Assembly: GCA_963785125.1 (NCBI GenBank)
Contig: CAWATU010000008.1
Location: 580,849-644,848, forward strand
DNA: 64,000 nucleotides
From: QHXN01 sp963785125
Lineage (GTDB): Bacteria > Acidobacteriota > Blastocatellia > Pyrinomonadales > Pyrinomonadaceae
Direction: 5' to 3'
Part shown: one piece after another, positions 49,373-59,621 of the stretch
Numbering within the stretch: the stretch's first letter is position 1
Layout: each line of letters starts with the position of its first letter
Position numbers and translations under genes: made by a program
Notes under the pieces: model-generated
Seen by the model: only the letters and a program-made list of their open reading frames with translations
Told to the model about the DNA's origin: nothing
Database searches by the model: none

Positions 49373-50506
49373 ATGGCTGAAAACGGCGAGTCGAAGCGGC
49401 TGGGCGACGTGACGGTGGGCGAGGCCAAGCGTGCGGTCATCTACGCGGGGCTGATCGCGCTGGCGCTCTTCCTCTTCGTGCGCCTGCTCGGCGAGGTTCT
49501 GGTGGCGCTGCTGCTGGGCGCGGTGGCCGCCGCGTACCTGCTGCCGGTGCAGCAGTGGTTGGAGCGGCGCCTGCGCGCGCGTGCCGGGAGCGCGCTCATC
49601 ACCATCGCGCTCATCGTCGTCCCGCTGGCGGCCACGGTCGGCTACGGCTGGTACGAGATGTCGGGCTACTCCTCGCAGGTGCAGGACGAGCAGCGGCGCA
49701 AGCATATCGTCGAGGGCATCAGCCAGTCGCTCTCCGAATACGTCGCCGTCGAGAACACGCGCTCCGTCCTTCAGAACGCCTTCGCCGAAGCGTTCGTCCG
49801 CTCGGGCGAGGCGCTCGCCGACTTCAAGAAACGGACGGCGATGCTCCTCGTCTCGGCTACCGTCTTCTTCTTCACGCTCTTCTACGTGCTGACGGAGCGC
49901 GTGCGGCTCGCCGCCTACATTAAGCTGCGTGTGCCGGGCGACTTCCTGCCCTTCTACGAACGGCTGGGCGAGAACGTCGGCGGGGCTCTGCGCGGCGCGC
50001 TCTTCGCCGTGATGGTCGATCAGACGGCGAAGGCCGTCGCCATCCTCATCATGAACCTCGTCTTCGGCGTGCCGCTGGCGGTGGCGCTCGCGCTCGTCAC
50101 CTTCCTCATCGGCTTCTTCCCCATCCTCGGCGAGTGGGCCGTCTACATCCCCGTCAGCATCTTCCTGCTCGTCTTCCAGCACAGGCCCGGGGCGGCGGCG
50201 GCCTACCTCCTCATCGGCGTCGCGATGACCATCGGCTCGTCGCTCGTGCTCCGCCCGAAGCTCGCCGCGCGCAGCGCCGAGCGCTTCAACTTCTACTGGA
50301 TGCTGGTCGGGTTGGTGACGGGCGTCTACGCCTTCGGCATCCCCGGCGTCGTCCTCGGCCCCGCCATCCTCGGCTTCGCCAAGGCCATCATGGACACGCT
50401 CGTCGGCGACGTGAAGTACGAGACCTCGCTCCTCAAAGAAGAGCGCGCGCAGCGCACCGAAGAGGCGAAGTCCGAGTCAGACGAGCCCATCAAGACGCAC
50501 GCCTGA
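49373..50506 (+). CDS. AI-2E family (PerM-like) transporter
   Basis: A 377-residue inner-membrane protein with about eight hydrophobic segments arranged as in AI-2E/PerM permeases: a pair at the N-terminus, a soluble loop (~90-165), and six more. The signature PILGEWAVYIPV and the late GIPGVVLGPAILGFAKAI are characteristic. The exported substrate is not predictable; members export signalling molecules, toxins or ions. The C-terminal ~30 residues are charged (EERAQRTEEAKSESDE). It is divergent from the ferredoxin operon. Confidence 0.88.
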   Translation: MAENGESKRLGDVTVGEAKRAVIYAGLIALALFLFVRLLGEVLVALLLGAVAAAYLLPVQQWLERRLRARAGSALITIALIVVPLAATVGYGWYEMSGYSSQVQDEQRRKHIVEGISQSLSEYVAVENTRSVLQNAFAEAFVRSGEALADFKKRTAMLLVSATVFFFTLFYVLTERVRLAAYIKLRVPGDFLPFYERLGENVGGALRGALFAVMVDQTAKAVAILIMNLVFGVPLAVALALVTFLIGFFPILGEWAVYIPVSIFLLVFQHRPGAAAAYLLIGVAMTIGSSLVLRPKLAARSAERFNFYWMLVGLVTGVYAFGIPGVVLGPAILGFAKAIMDTLVGDVKYETSLLKEERAQRTEEAKSESDEPIKTHA

Positions 50507-50534
50507 ACACACAGACAGAAGTGGAGCGGTGTCG

Positions 50535-50888
50535 TTAACCCGGGGGCCACGTCAGGCGGCGACCGCCGAGGAGGTGGACGTGTATGTGGAAGACGGTCTG
50601 GCCGGCGTCGGCGTTGGTGTTGATGACGGTGCGGTAGCCGCCTTCGGCGTGACCCGCGTCGCGCGCCACGCGTGCGGCGACGAGAAGCAGGTGGCCGAGC
50701 AGCGCCTCGTCCGCCTCACTCGCTTCGTTCAGCGAGGCGACGTGTCGGCGCGGGATGACGAGCGCGTGGGTGGGCGCCTGCGGGTTGATGTCGCCGAAGA
50801 CGACCGCGCGCTCGTCCTCGTACAGCTTCGCCGCGGGAATCTCGCCCGCGACTATCTTGCAGAAGATGCAGTCGGCTCTCAACGCCAT
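50535..50888 (-). CDS. HIT family nucleotide hydrolase
   Basis: 117 residues from the ATG at 50888 with AAGGAAGG 4 bases upstream. It has the HIT core: DCIFCKIVAGEIPAAKLYED at the start with the zinc-type Cys pair, PTHALVIPRRHVASLNE, and the catalytic triad motif HIHVHLLGGR. Members hydrolyse or transfer nucleotides from dinucleoside or AMP conjugates. It follows a small membrane protein and murA on the same strand. Confidence 0.92.
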   Translation of the reverse strand: MALRADCIFCKIVAGEIPAAKLYEDERAVVFGDINPQAPTHALVIPRRHVASLNEASEADEALLGHLLLVAARVARDAGHAEGGYRTVINTNADAGQTVFHIHVHLLGGRRLTWPPG

Positions 50889-50898
50889 AAAACCTTCC

Positions 50899-51158
50899 TT
50901 AAGGGTAGATGTACTCGGGCCAGTCGAGGTCTTCGTCTGACCTCGACTCACTCTTAACGCTCGACGGCCGCACGCCCCGCACTTCGCCGTCGCTGCCGTC
51001 GTCTTCAGCCTCGAAGCGCCGAGCGCCCGCAGGGCCCGCGGGCACGACGAGCGTGTACCAGACGAGCACGCAGGCGAGGACGAGCGCGAGCAGTTGCTGC
51101 CTCAACTCCTCACGGCCGAGCGGCGCGCGCCGCCCCACGTCCAAACTCAGGGCCGCCG

Positions 51159-51162
<4 letters not shown>
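50899..51162 (-). CDS. Small membrane protein between murA and the HIT gene
   Basis: 87 residues; its ATG overlaps the murA stop (ATGA), so it is translationally coupled. One hydrophobic segment (LLALVLACVLVWYTLVVPAG) at about 24-43 suggests a single-span or signal-anchored protein, followed by an acidic tail (EAEDDGSDGEV, EDLDWPEYIYP). No family was recognised. Coupling to murA hints at a cell-envelope role. Confidence 0.65.
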
Positions 51163-52475
<1,313 letters not shown>

Positions 52476-52551
52476 AAAGTTTTTGGGGAGTCAGGTCGCG
52501 CGGGATTCTAACACGCCCCGAGAAACGCTGACCACTTGCCCTCGACATTAC

Positions 52552-53442
52552 TCAACCGTCGTTCAGACGAAGCGCGACGGTGCGCGGGATGCCTTGCAGG
52601 TCAAGGTGTATGTCGAGCAGCGTCCAGACCGTCGGGTCGATGAGGCTTGCGACCTGCGCGTGCTGCCCGTAGCCGATCTCGATGAGGAGGTGGCCGCCGG
52701 GCTTGAGAAACTCGGGCGCCCGCGCGACGAGGCGGCGGATGACCGCGAGGCCGTCGCCGCCGGGTGTGAGCGCGAGGCGAGGCTCGTGTTCGCGCACCTC
52801 CCTTTGCAGCCCTTCAATCTCGGCTTCGGCGATGTAAGGCGGGTTCGACGCGACGAGGTCGAAGCGAATCTCTCTGTGCTCGCCGTCGCGCAGGGCGTCG
52901 AAGCAGTCGGAGAGGATGAACCGCAGACGTTCTTCGACGCCGTGGCGCGCGGCGTTGCGCGCGGCGACCGCGAGCGCCGCGGGCGACACGTCGAGCGCGA
53001 AGCCCCACGCGTCTTGACGCTCATGAAGCAAGGTGACGGCGATGCAGCCCGAGCCCGTGCCCACGTCGCACAGGAGCGGCGCGTCCGAACCCTTCAGAAG
53101 TTTGAGCGCCTCTTCGACGAGCAGTTCCGTCTCGGGGCGCGGGATGAGCACGTCCGGCGTCACCTCGAACTCAAGCCCGTAGAACTCCTGCCGCCCCGCG
53201 ATGTACTGGAACGGCTCGCCCGCGGCGCGGCGCTCGACCCGCGCGCGGAAGTCTGCGAGTTGTCCCGGCGTCAGAGCTTCGTCCGAGTGCGTGATGAGGA
53301 ACGCGCTGTCGCGCCCCAACGAAGAGGAGAGAAGCGCCCCCGCCTCTCGACGCGGCTCCGCAAACCCCGCGTCGCGCAGGCACGCCGAAGCCTCGCGCAA
53401 AGCGTCCGCCAACGTCAACATCCCTTCAAGGCTCTCACTCAT
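52552..53442 (-). CDS. prmC: Peptide chain release factor N5-glutamine methyltransferase
   Basis: PrmC methylates the Gln of the GGQ motif of release factors RF1 and RF2. The 296-residue product from the ATG at 53442 has an N-terminal helical domain ending RRAAGEPFQYIAGRQEFYG, then VLIPRPETELLVEEAL. The SAM site is LLCDVGTGSGCIAVTL and the catalytic NPPY is in DLVASNPPYIAEAE. The frame is open further upstream without a start signal, and no good ribosome site was seen, so the exact start is uncertain. Confidence 0.92.
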   Translation of the reverse strand: MSESLEGMLTLADALREASACLRDAGFAEPRREAGALLSSSLGRDSAFLITHSDEALTPGQLADFRARVERRAAGEPFQYIAGRQEFYGLEFEVTPDVLIPRPETELLVEEALKLLKGSDAPLLCDVGTGSGCIAVTLLHERQDAWGFALDVSPAALAVAARNAARHGVEERLRFILSDCFDALRDGEHREIRFDLVASNPPYIAEAEIEGLQREVREHEPRLALTPGGDGLAVIRRLVARAPEFLKPGGHLLIEIGYGQHAQVASLIDPTVWTLLDIHLDLQGIPRTVALRLNDG

Positions 53443-53498
53443 TTCGGTCAAAGACACTCGCAAACGCCCGCGCGTGGCCTGCGTGGGCGGGGCTGGGC

Positions 53499-53504
53499 TA
53501 TAAT
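53499..53504 (+). promoter_or_regulatory. -10 box of the 53603 gene
   Basis: TATAAT 99 bases before the ATG, standing out in GC-rich DNA. It lies between divergent prmC and the small gene. No clear -35 was found. Confidence 0.5.
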
Positions 53505-53602
53505 ACGCGGCAACTGAGGCAAGACAAAAAAAGGTTCCCCGCGCGCGTCGAGTCATCCGACTCGACGTTGATGCGGCGGATTCAAGGAGGGATGGAGTAA
53601 TA

Positions 53603-53863
53603 ATGGCTGAAGCTGAGAACAAGTTAGAGCAGACGAACGACAACCCCGTGGACGACCGCGGCACGGACGCGGCCGGCGGCCTGGAGCTTCTGCGCCGCCT
53701 GCGCGATAACGGCTTCGGGTCGGACGACGAAAAGTTCGCCGTCGCCCTCGGCCGCCCCGTCAAAGAGGTCGCGGCCTGGATGGAGGGCACCGAGCCCCCC
53801 GACGACGACATCATCATGAAGGCCCGCGGCATCGCGCAGGAGCGTGGGATAGAGATCGAATAA
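53603..53863 (+). CDS. Small acidic protein of unknown function
   Basis: 86 residues preceded by AAGGAGGGATGGAG. An acidic N-terminus leads to a helical region (GLELLRRLRDNGFGSDDEKF) and AVALGRPVKEVAAWMEGTE, which reads like a helix-turn-helix of the XRE type with few basic residues. The end is PDDDIIMKARGIAQERGIEI. A DNA-binding or adaptor role is possible but unproven. The TAA abuts a heptamer hairpin. Confidence 0.72.
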   Translation: MAEAENKLEQTNDNPVDDRGTDAAGGLELLRRLRDNGFGSDDEKFAVALGRPVKEVAAWMEGTEPPDDDIIMKARGIAQERGIEIE

Positions 53864-53940
53864 GAAGTCAGGAGTCAGAAGCCAGAATAAAAGCCCTACT
53901 CGCTTTTTACCTTCTGACTTCTGACTCCCGACTCCCTTCT
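53864..53940. repeat. Heptamer hairpin element 11 (word AGAAGTC)
   Basis: The left arm runs gaagtca, ggagtca, gaagcca. The right arm (about 53904-53940) holds the inverse words with additional units. The whole starts directly after the TAA of the preceding gene and ends two bases before the next ATG, so it would also lie in the leader of the serine acetyltransferase gene. Confidence 0.78.
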
Positions 53941-53942
53941 TT

Positions 53943-54860
53943 ATGAACGACAAGGTTAGCCGTGCCGCCGCCGCGCTCGTCGAGTCGTACGAGGGCGGCG
54001 GCGTCAAGATTCATCACCTCGACCGCCGGCCGCTGCCCTCGCGCGACGCGGCCGTGGCCGTGCTCGACGCGTTGCAGGAGCTGATGTTCCCCGGCTACAC
54101 CGGGGCGCAGGGGTTGACGGGCGCGGGGCTCCGGCTCCACGTCGAGTCGCGCGTGGCGTGGCTCTACGAGATTCTGGCCGAGCAGATCGCGCGCGCCGCG
54201 GGGCACGGCCACCGGCTTGAAGACGCGTGCCCGGTCACCGAGCGGCAGGCGACCGAGTGCGCCGAGGACTTCATCGCGCGCCTGCCCCGAGTGCGCCAAG
54301 TCCTCGCGACCGACGTGCGCGCCGCCTACGACGGCGACCCGGCCGCGCGCTGCTTCGACGAGATCATCTTCAGCTACCCCGGTCTCTACGCCATCATGAC
54401 CTACCGCCTCGCGCACGAGCTGCACGAACTGGACGTGCCGCTCATCCCGCGCATCATGACCGAGCACGCGCACAGCCGCACCGGCATCGACATCCACCCG
54501 GGGACGCACGTCGGCCCCGGCTTCTTCATCGACCACGGGACGGGCGTCGTCGTCGGCGGGACGGCCGTCATCGGCGCGAACGTCAAGCTCTATCAAGGCG
54601 TCACGCTCGGCGCCTTCTCCTTCGACAAGGACGCCGACGGCCAGCTCGTCCGCCACACCAAGCGCCACCCGACCATCGAGGACGACGTGGTCATCTATGC
54701 CGGCGCGACCATCCTCGGCGGCGAGACCATCATCGGCCGCGGCTCCGTCATCGGCGGCAACGTCTGGCTCACGCATTCCGTCCCGCCCGGCACGCGCGTC
54801 CTTCAGGACTCGCCCCGCCTCCGCATCATCACCGCCGAAGAGGCCGCCGCCGCCTCCTGA
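53943..54860 (+). CDS. Serine O-acetyltransferase (CysE/EpsC type)
   Basis: A 305-residue protein with the EpsC-like layout. A helical N-terminal half (~1-170) is followed by a left-handed beta-helix of hexapeptide repeats: TGIDIHPGTHVGPGFFIDHG with its catalytic His, VVVGGTAVIGANVKLYQGV and IYAGATILGGETIIGRGSV. The conserved DHGTGVVVG motif supports serine acetyltransferase, the first step of cysteine synthesis from L-serine and acetyl-CoA. CysK is not adjacent. No typical ribosome site is seen because the upstream space is occupied by the hairpin element. Confidence 0.9.
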   Translation: MNDKVSRAAAALVESYEGGGVKIHHLDRRPLPSRDAAVAVLDALQELMFPGYTGAQGLTGAGLRLHVESRVAWLYEILAEQIARAAGHGHRLEDACPVTERQATECAEDFIARLPRVRQVLATDVRAAYDGDPAARCFDEIIFSYPGLYAIMTYRLAHELHELDVPLIPRIMTEHAHSRTGIDIHPGTHVGPGFFIDHGTGVVVGGTAVIGANVKLYQGVTLGAFSFDKDADGQLVRHTKRHPTIEDDVVIYAGATILGGETIIGRGSVIGGNVWLTHSVPPGTRVLQDSPRLRIITAEEAAAAS

Positions 54861-54996
54861 GCGAACCGAGTGTTTGAAACGGCCATCCCGCGACGGGGCG
54901 GCCCTCATCGTATGCGCAACGCGGCGCAGACTCCTTCGCGCCGCCGCATCTCCCCGCAAACATCTGCGGACATAACCGGATTGGGAGGAGATTCAA

Positions 54997-55932
54997 ATGG
55001 ACAACGTGTGGAGTCGTCGGACGTTCTTGAGGGGCGCGGGGCTGTTGGCGCTGCTGCTGTTGGCGGCCGTCGCGCCGACGCAGGCACAGAATGACAGGCA
55101 GACGCGCTACGCCATCGAGCGCGCACAGATCGGCGTGAGCGGGAAGATCATACAGGAGCGCGGCGGCACATGGAGCGACGTGACCTACGACCAGACGCGC
55201 ACGCAGACGTGGCGTGTCTCGGATCGTCTGACGGGGGTGCGCGGCACCGGCGCCCACGCGCCCGGCGGCTCGAACTCGCGCTCCTTTACCTACGAGGCGA
55301 CCGTCAACCATCGTAACGGCAACATCGAGCAGGTCAGCTACGAATGGGTTCGCGGCGGCGGCGGCGGCGGCGGCGGTGGTGGTGGTGGCGACAGGCGCGT
55401 CCCGCGCTGGCTCGTCGGTTCGTGGCAGGGGCGCAGCCCCTCGAACCAGCGGCGCGTCTCCGTGACGGTCGGGAGCGACGGCGCCGTCTCGGCCCTCTAC
55501 ACCAACGGCTCGCGCGAAGAGGGTACGTACGAGAACGGGCGGATACGCTTCAACAACGCGACCGATTGGGATGTAAGTCGCGTGGACGAGGGCTTCCGCG
55601 CCGCCGTGGGTACGCGCTCGGAAGTCTTCAGAAACGGGACGGCCGGCGGCGGCAACGACGATGACGACAACGACGGGCGCGTCCCACGTTGGGCTCGCGG
55701 GACGTTCCGCGGCACGACCGACAGCGGCGAGTCGGAACTCATCATTCGCGCCGACGGCACGGCGACGGCCCGCTCGCTCTCGAAGAACGCGAGCTTCCAG
55801 GGCAGCTACTCGAACGGCGTCCTGCGCTTCGACTGGGGCACCTTCGACGTTCAGCGCCAGAACGACGGCATCCGCACCATCCAGACCAACAACCGCAACA
55901 ACCAGACCTTCTACCGCCGCACCGGTAATTAA
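54997..55932 (+). CDS. Exported protein with Tat-like signal and two VPRW repeats
   Basis: 311 residues. SRRTFLRGAGLLALLLLAA fits a twin-arginine signal peptide, and GGGAGG lies a few bases before the ATG. The mature protein holds two ~75-residue repeats joined by poly-Gly (12 Gly) and Asn/Asp linkers, each beginning RVPRW followed by GSWQGRS or GTFRGTT. Each repeat contains a strand-turn-strand core, for example ELIIRADGTATARSLSKNAS. No family name can be given. Export through Tat would suggest folding or cofactor binding before transport. Tandem duplication is evident. Confidence 0.68.
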   Translation: MDNVWSRRTFLRGAGLLALLLLAAVAPTQAQNDRQTRYAIERAQIGVSGKIIQERGGTWSDVTYDQTRTQTWRVSDRLTGVRGTGAHAPGGSNSRSFTYEATVNHRNGNIEQVSYEWVRGGGGGGGGGGGGDRRVPRWLVGSWQGRSPSNQRRVSVTVGSDGAVSALYTNGSREEGTYENGRIRFNNATDWDVSRVDEGFRAAVGTRSEVFRNGTAGGGNDDDDNDGRVPRWARGTFRGTTDSGESELIIRADGTATARSLSKNASFQGSYSNGVLRFDWGTFDVQRQNDGIRTIQTNNRNNQTFYRRTGN

Positions 55933-55948
55933 GCATCAACCACAGAGA

Positions 55949-55983
55949 CACAGCGCGCCGAGTTCATAACTCGGCGCGCTGTG
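55949..55983. repeat. Short tandem-word hairpin (element 12, CACAGxG type)
   Basis: Perfect 16-nt arms (55949-55964, 55968-55983) around a 3-nt CAT loop, preceded by CCACAGAGA, the same word as the element at 9188. It follows the TAA by 16 bases and is likely a terminator. Confidence 0.7.
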
Positions 55984-56051
55984 CGCTCCAACGTCGTAAG
56001 AGGCTCCCCCGCTGCGGGGAAGGAACTGACCGCCCGCCCTTTCCGGCCCCT

Positions 56052-58632
56052 CTAATAGTTCAGGTTGATGCCGCCGCCGTCTTTGACCACGGCCATCGAG
56101 GCCGTCGCGTCACCGTAGAGCAGCGCCAGCATCGCCCTCGTGCTGTCGCCCATGATGACGGCGTCGCCCATGACGGCACCGTCGCCGAGCAGCACTCCGT
56201 CGCCCATGACGGCGCCGTCGCTCAGCAACACGCCGTCGCTCAGCAGCACGCCCGCCGGGCAGAAGTGGATGCCGTCGCTCATCAGCGTGCCCTTGCTCGT
56301 CAAAATCTGGTCGGCCAGAATGACGCCGCTCGACCACGTCGAGCGGTCGGCGAGGAGCACGCCGTCGGCCGATGTGATGCCGTCGCCGAGCAGCGCGCCG
56401 AGCCCGTAGACCTTCTGGTAGAGCGCGAGGCCGTAGCCGGTGACGAAGGTGTGGCCGACGATGACGCCGCCCGACCAGGGGAAGCGGTAGCCGGCGATGG
56501 TCGTGTAGGGCGCGGGCGGCACCTTCGCGAAGACGGGCGTGCCGACCGGCGTCGCCGCCGTCAGGTCAGTGCGGACGAGCTTGACGAGCGTCACCGCGCC
56601 CGCGACGTTAAGCTGCCCCGCGCCCTGCTCGAAAGTGTTGAAGCCACGGAGTTGCTGCGCCGTGTACATCAAGAGCGCCTTGACCATGTTCGGCGTCAGG
56701 TTGGGGTTGACTTGTAAGAGCAGCGCCGCCGTGCCGGCGACGACGGGCGTCGCCATCGAGGTGCCGCTCATGGACATCATCTCGGAGTCGGGCGCCGAGC
56801 TGACGTTGCTGGCGAGCGAGGGCGTCAGACGAACGAGGAGGTTACTCACCGACTCGGCGCTGATGAGCTTGTTGCCGGGCGCGACGAGGTCGGGCTTGAC
56901 GAGGTTGTCGTAGCGGCGCACGCCCGCGGCGTCCACCCAAGAGCCGCGGGTCGGCCCGCGCGAGCTGTAGGTGGCGACGCCGTCGTCGGCGCGCGTGTCG
57001 GTGCCGAAGGTGTTCGCCGCGCCCACCGTCAGCGCCGAGGGCTCGTGCCCCGGCGAGTGAATCTGGCCGTAGACCTTGCGGCCCAACACGTTCTTGCCGT
57101 CGTTGCCCGCAGCGACCACGACGACCACGCCCGCGTCCACCAGCTTACGCACGGCGCGACAGACCGGGTCGTTGCGGTAGGAGGTGGCGGCCGAGGCGCC
57201 GAGGCTGACGTTGACGACGCGGACGTTATAGTAGGTTCGGTTGGCGAGCAGCCAGTTGAGCGCGGAGAGCAGCACCGAGACTTTGCCCGTGCCGGCCGCG
57301 TTGAGCACGCGCAGGTTGATGATGTTGGCCTCGGGCGCGACGCCTTCGTAGGCGCCGCCCGCGATCTGGCCGTTGCCTGCGGCGAGCCCCGCCACGTGCG
57401 TCCCATGTCCGTAGGGGTCGTCGGTGCGATTCTCGCCCGTGAAGTCCTTGCTGTAGACGACGCGCGACTTGCCGTCGCGGCCACGGAACATGCGGTGCGC
57501 GCCGTAGACGCCCGAGTCAAGGACGGCGATGCCGATGCTCTTGCCGTCAAGCTTGCGCATGGAGACGACGCCGGTCGGCGAGACCTCCTGATCGTTCTCC
57601 ACATCCTCCTTGCCCGTCGTCTTCGAGACGTGGCCGCCGAGAGGGCTGAGGTCGCCGTCGAGCGAGAGGTGCGAGACGCCGCGCAGTTCCGCCAAACGCT
57701 CGACTGCGCCCGCGGGCACCTCGACGAGCTGCGCGCCGAGCCCCGCATAGCTCGCGCCGACGCGCGCGCCGTTCGACTTCAGGAACTTGCGCAGCGCGCC
57801 GTCCTTCAGATCTTCGCCCTGAAGAATGACGGGCACGTGCCCACCGGCGCCGGCCAGGGCCGCGCGCAGGTCGGGCGAAATCTTGTCTCCGACGAAGCCC
57901 GAGGCGTCCGAACGCGCGTCGGCGTCGTCGTCCGCGTCCTCTTCATCGTCCGACTGTGCGGCCTCCGGCCGGTCGAGGTAGACCTCCTGTAGACGCCCCT
58001 CGAACCTCTCGTCGCGTGCGAGCCTCAACTCGAAGGCAGCGGGCGTGACCGTGCCCACCAGCCGCACCGTGCCGCGCGCGACTTCGCGCGCAAGTGAGTC
58101 GAGCGCGGCCCGCGCGTGGCCCGCCTCGCGCGCCGCGAGGAGCCCGTCGAGATTTTCGAGGAAGAGGACGACGCGCCCTTCGGGGCGCCCCGCCTCGCTC
58201 AACAACGCCTCGAACTTCCGCGCGAACTCCGCGCCGCCCAACTCCGAAAGGAGCCGGCCCGCGTCGAGCCGGAAGATTCTCTTGCCGCGCAGAGGCGCGG
58301 GCACGTCGCCCGCTGCGACGCGACGCGCGAGCGACTCGACAAGCGCGCCGCCCGCCGCGAGGTCTTCGGTGACGAGCACGAGGGTTGTTGCGGCCGGCGC
58401 CGCGCGCCAGAGCGCGCATGACGCTACGGACGCCCGCGCCGTCCTCCTCAGACGCCTGCGCGGAGCGATGTCCGGCGCGTGTCAGCTCCTGCGCGTAGAC
58501 CGAGAGAGCATCGAACCCGTCACCGCCCGAACCCGCCGCGCGCGTCTGCGCGCCGGCCGGCACAAGTGCCACTTGCGAGAAGAGCACCGCGAAGAGGGCA
58601 AGGTTACTTAAGAAAGGTGAGCGTTTCATCAT
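56052..58632 (-). CDS. Subtilisin (S8) with degenerate ClpB-like AAA domain and LLSDG repeats; frameshift at ~58380
   Basis: Merging two frames gives ~859 residues. After a signal peptide (LALFAVLFSQVALVPAGAQ), residues ~40-223 read like the ClpB D1 module: ALSVYAQELTRAG, GRNN, ALVESLARRVAAGDVPAPLR, GKRIFRLDAGRLLSELGG, VVLFLENLDG. The Walker A site (GEPGVGKT in ClpB) reads TEDLAAGG, and the Walker B Asp-Glu is Glu-Asn, so ATP hydrolysis is not expected. An acidic linker and an I9-like prodomain precede an intact S8 triad: Asp372 (IAVLDSG), His412 (GHGTHVAG), Ser625 (GTSMATP). From ~746 the chain is a six-residue array (GVLLSD, GAVMGD). One extra C in a CCC run near 58380 breaks the frame, probably a sequencing error. 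GGAG lies 8 bases before the start. Confidence 0.82.
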
Positions 58633-58638
58633 CCGCAT

Positions 58639-59034
58639 TCTCCGCCCGAATTCGGAACCCTTGATTCGTCAAATATTCGAAAGCGTCGCTACGCCTCGGC
58701 GCAATCTCGGAAATCAAAGAGCGTACCGCAGGACAAAACGTGAATTTCCCGGGAGAATCGCATGACTGCGGAGATGTTCGCCCGCACGCGCTGACCGCTC
58801 CAGGTCAGACTGGCACAAGCACTCGCGCAATCTGACACGAACCTGACCGACTCATCCGGCGCGTTGTTGGAAAGCGCGGACGATTGAGACTTTCATTGCT
58901 TCGTAAGGTAAGAGAAGTTTTCCATTCCTCCGTTGGTGCGAGCCGCAACCCCCAAGTCCTTCGGGATTGGGGGTTCGGTCGTTTCAGGGGCGGAAAGTTA
59001 AACGAAGTTGGCCGGTGGAAGGGAGCGATCCTCG
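58639..59034. other. Divergent intergenic region with structured leader
   Basis: About 400 bases between the subtilisin gene (minus) and the DUF5658-like gene (plus). The clearest feature is a stem at 58947-58975 (AACCCCC, AA, TCC on the left, UUCG loop) on the plus strand, 60 bases before the ATG. It is a candidate leader RNA or attenuator, not followed by a T-run. A TGGCAC at 58811 is followed by a weak GC-type -12, so a sigma-54 promoter is not claimed. Confidence 0.45.
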
Positions 59035-59400
59035 ATGAGCGCCTTCTCGAAAAGCCTTCTGCTTTTCCTGTTGAACTGGCTCGACGCGCAGCTCACCATC
59101 ATGTGGGTGCGCGGCGGCGTGGCGACCGAAGGCAACGGCTTGATGGCCTACCTGCTCGACCTCGGCAACGCGCCCTTCCTCTGCGCCAAGCTCGCCATCG
59201 GCGGGCTCGTCGCCTACACGCTCTACCGTTTCTCACACCTCGCGCTCGCGCGGCGCGGCCTGCGGTTCACGCTCGGCCTCTACCTCGCGCTGATGCTCGT
59301 CCACGCCGCCACCGGCGCCTCCGCCCTCGGCTGGCACCCGCCCGAGGCACTGGCCGCTGTCTTCCACATCCCCTCGAAGGTCTTCGCGCTTCTCTCATAA
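59035..59400 (+). CDS. DUF5658-like small membrane protein
   Basis: 121 residues from the ATG at 59035 with GGGAG ~9 bases upstream. Three hydrophobic segments are present. The first contains the family-like LLNWLDAQLTIMWVRGG followed by ATEGNGLMAYLL, which resembles DUF5658 (NxxDxxxTxxxVxxGxAxExNPLM). The role is unknown. It stands alone, divergent from the subtilisin gene. Confidence 0.7.
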   Translation: MSAFSKSLLLFLLNWLDAQLTIMWVRGGVATEGNGLMAYLLDLGNAPFLCAKLAIGGLVAYTLYRFSHLALARRGLRFTLGLYLALMLVHAATGASALGWHPPEALAAVFHIPSKVFALLS

Positions 59401-59621
59401 AGTCAGTACGCGCTGGAACTTTTTCGACGCGCCGCCGGAACTCCTTCCGGGGGCGTGCGCGCGTGTGAACTGCCGCGCGCGCCGCTTCGTAGTAACATTG
59501 TCTCCCGCGCAAGGTAGGGCTTCGGACGGTACAAGGGGCGCAACGCCGCCCGCGCGGGGCGGCATCTTAGTTGCGATACCCTTTCGGCAGGTGATGTATG
59601 AGACCTTCAAGGAACAGCGCC

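Noticed and set aside
58811..58830. Possible sigma-54 promoter (TGGCAC) before the 59035 gene
   Set aside because: The -12 element does not match TTGC at the required spacing.
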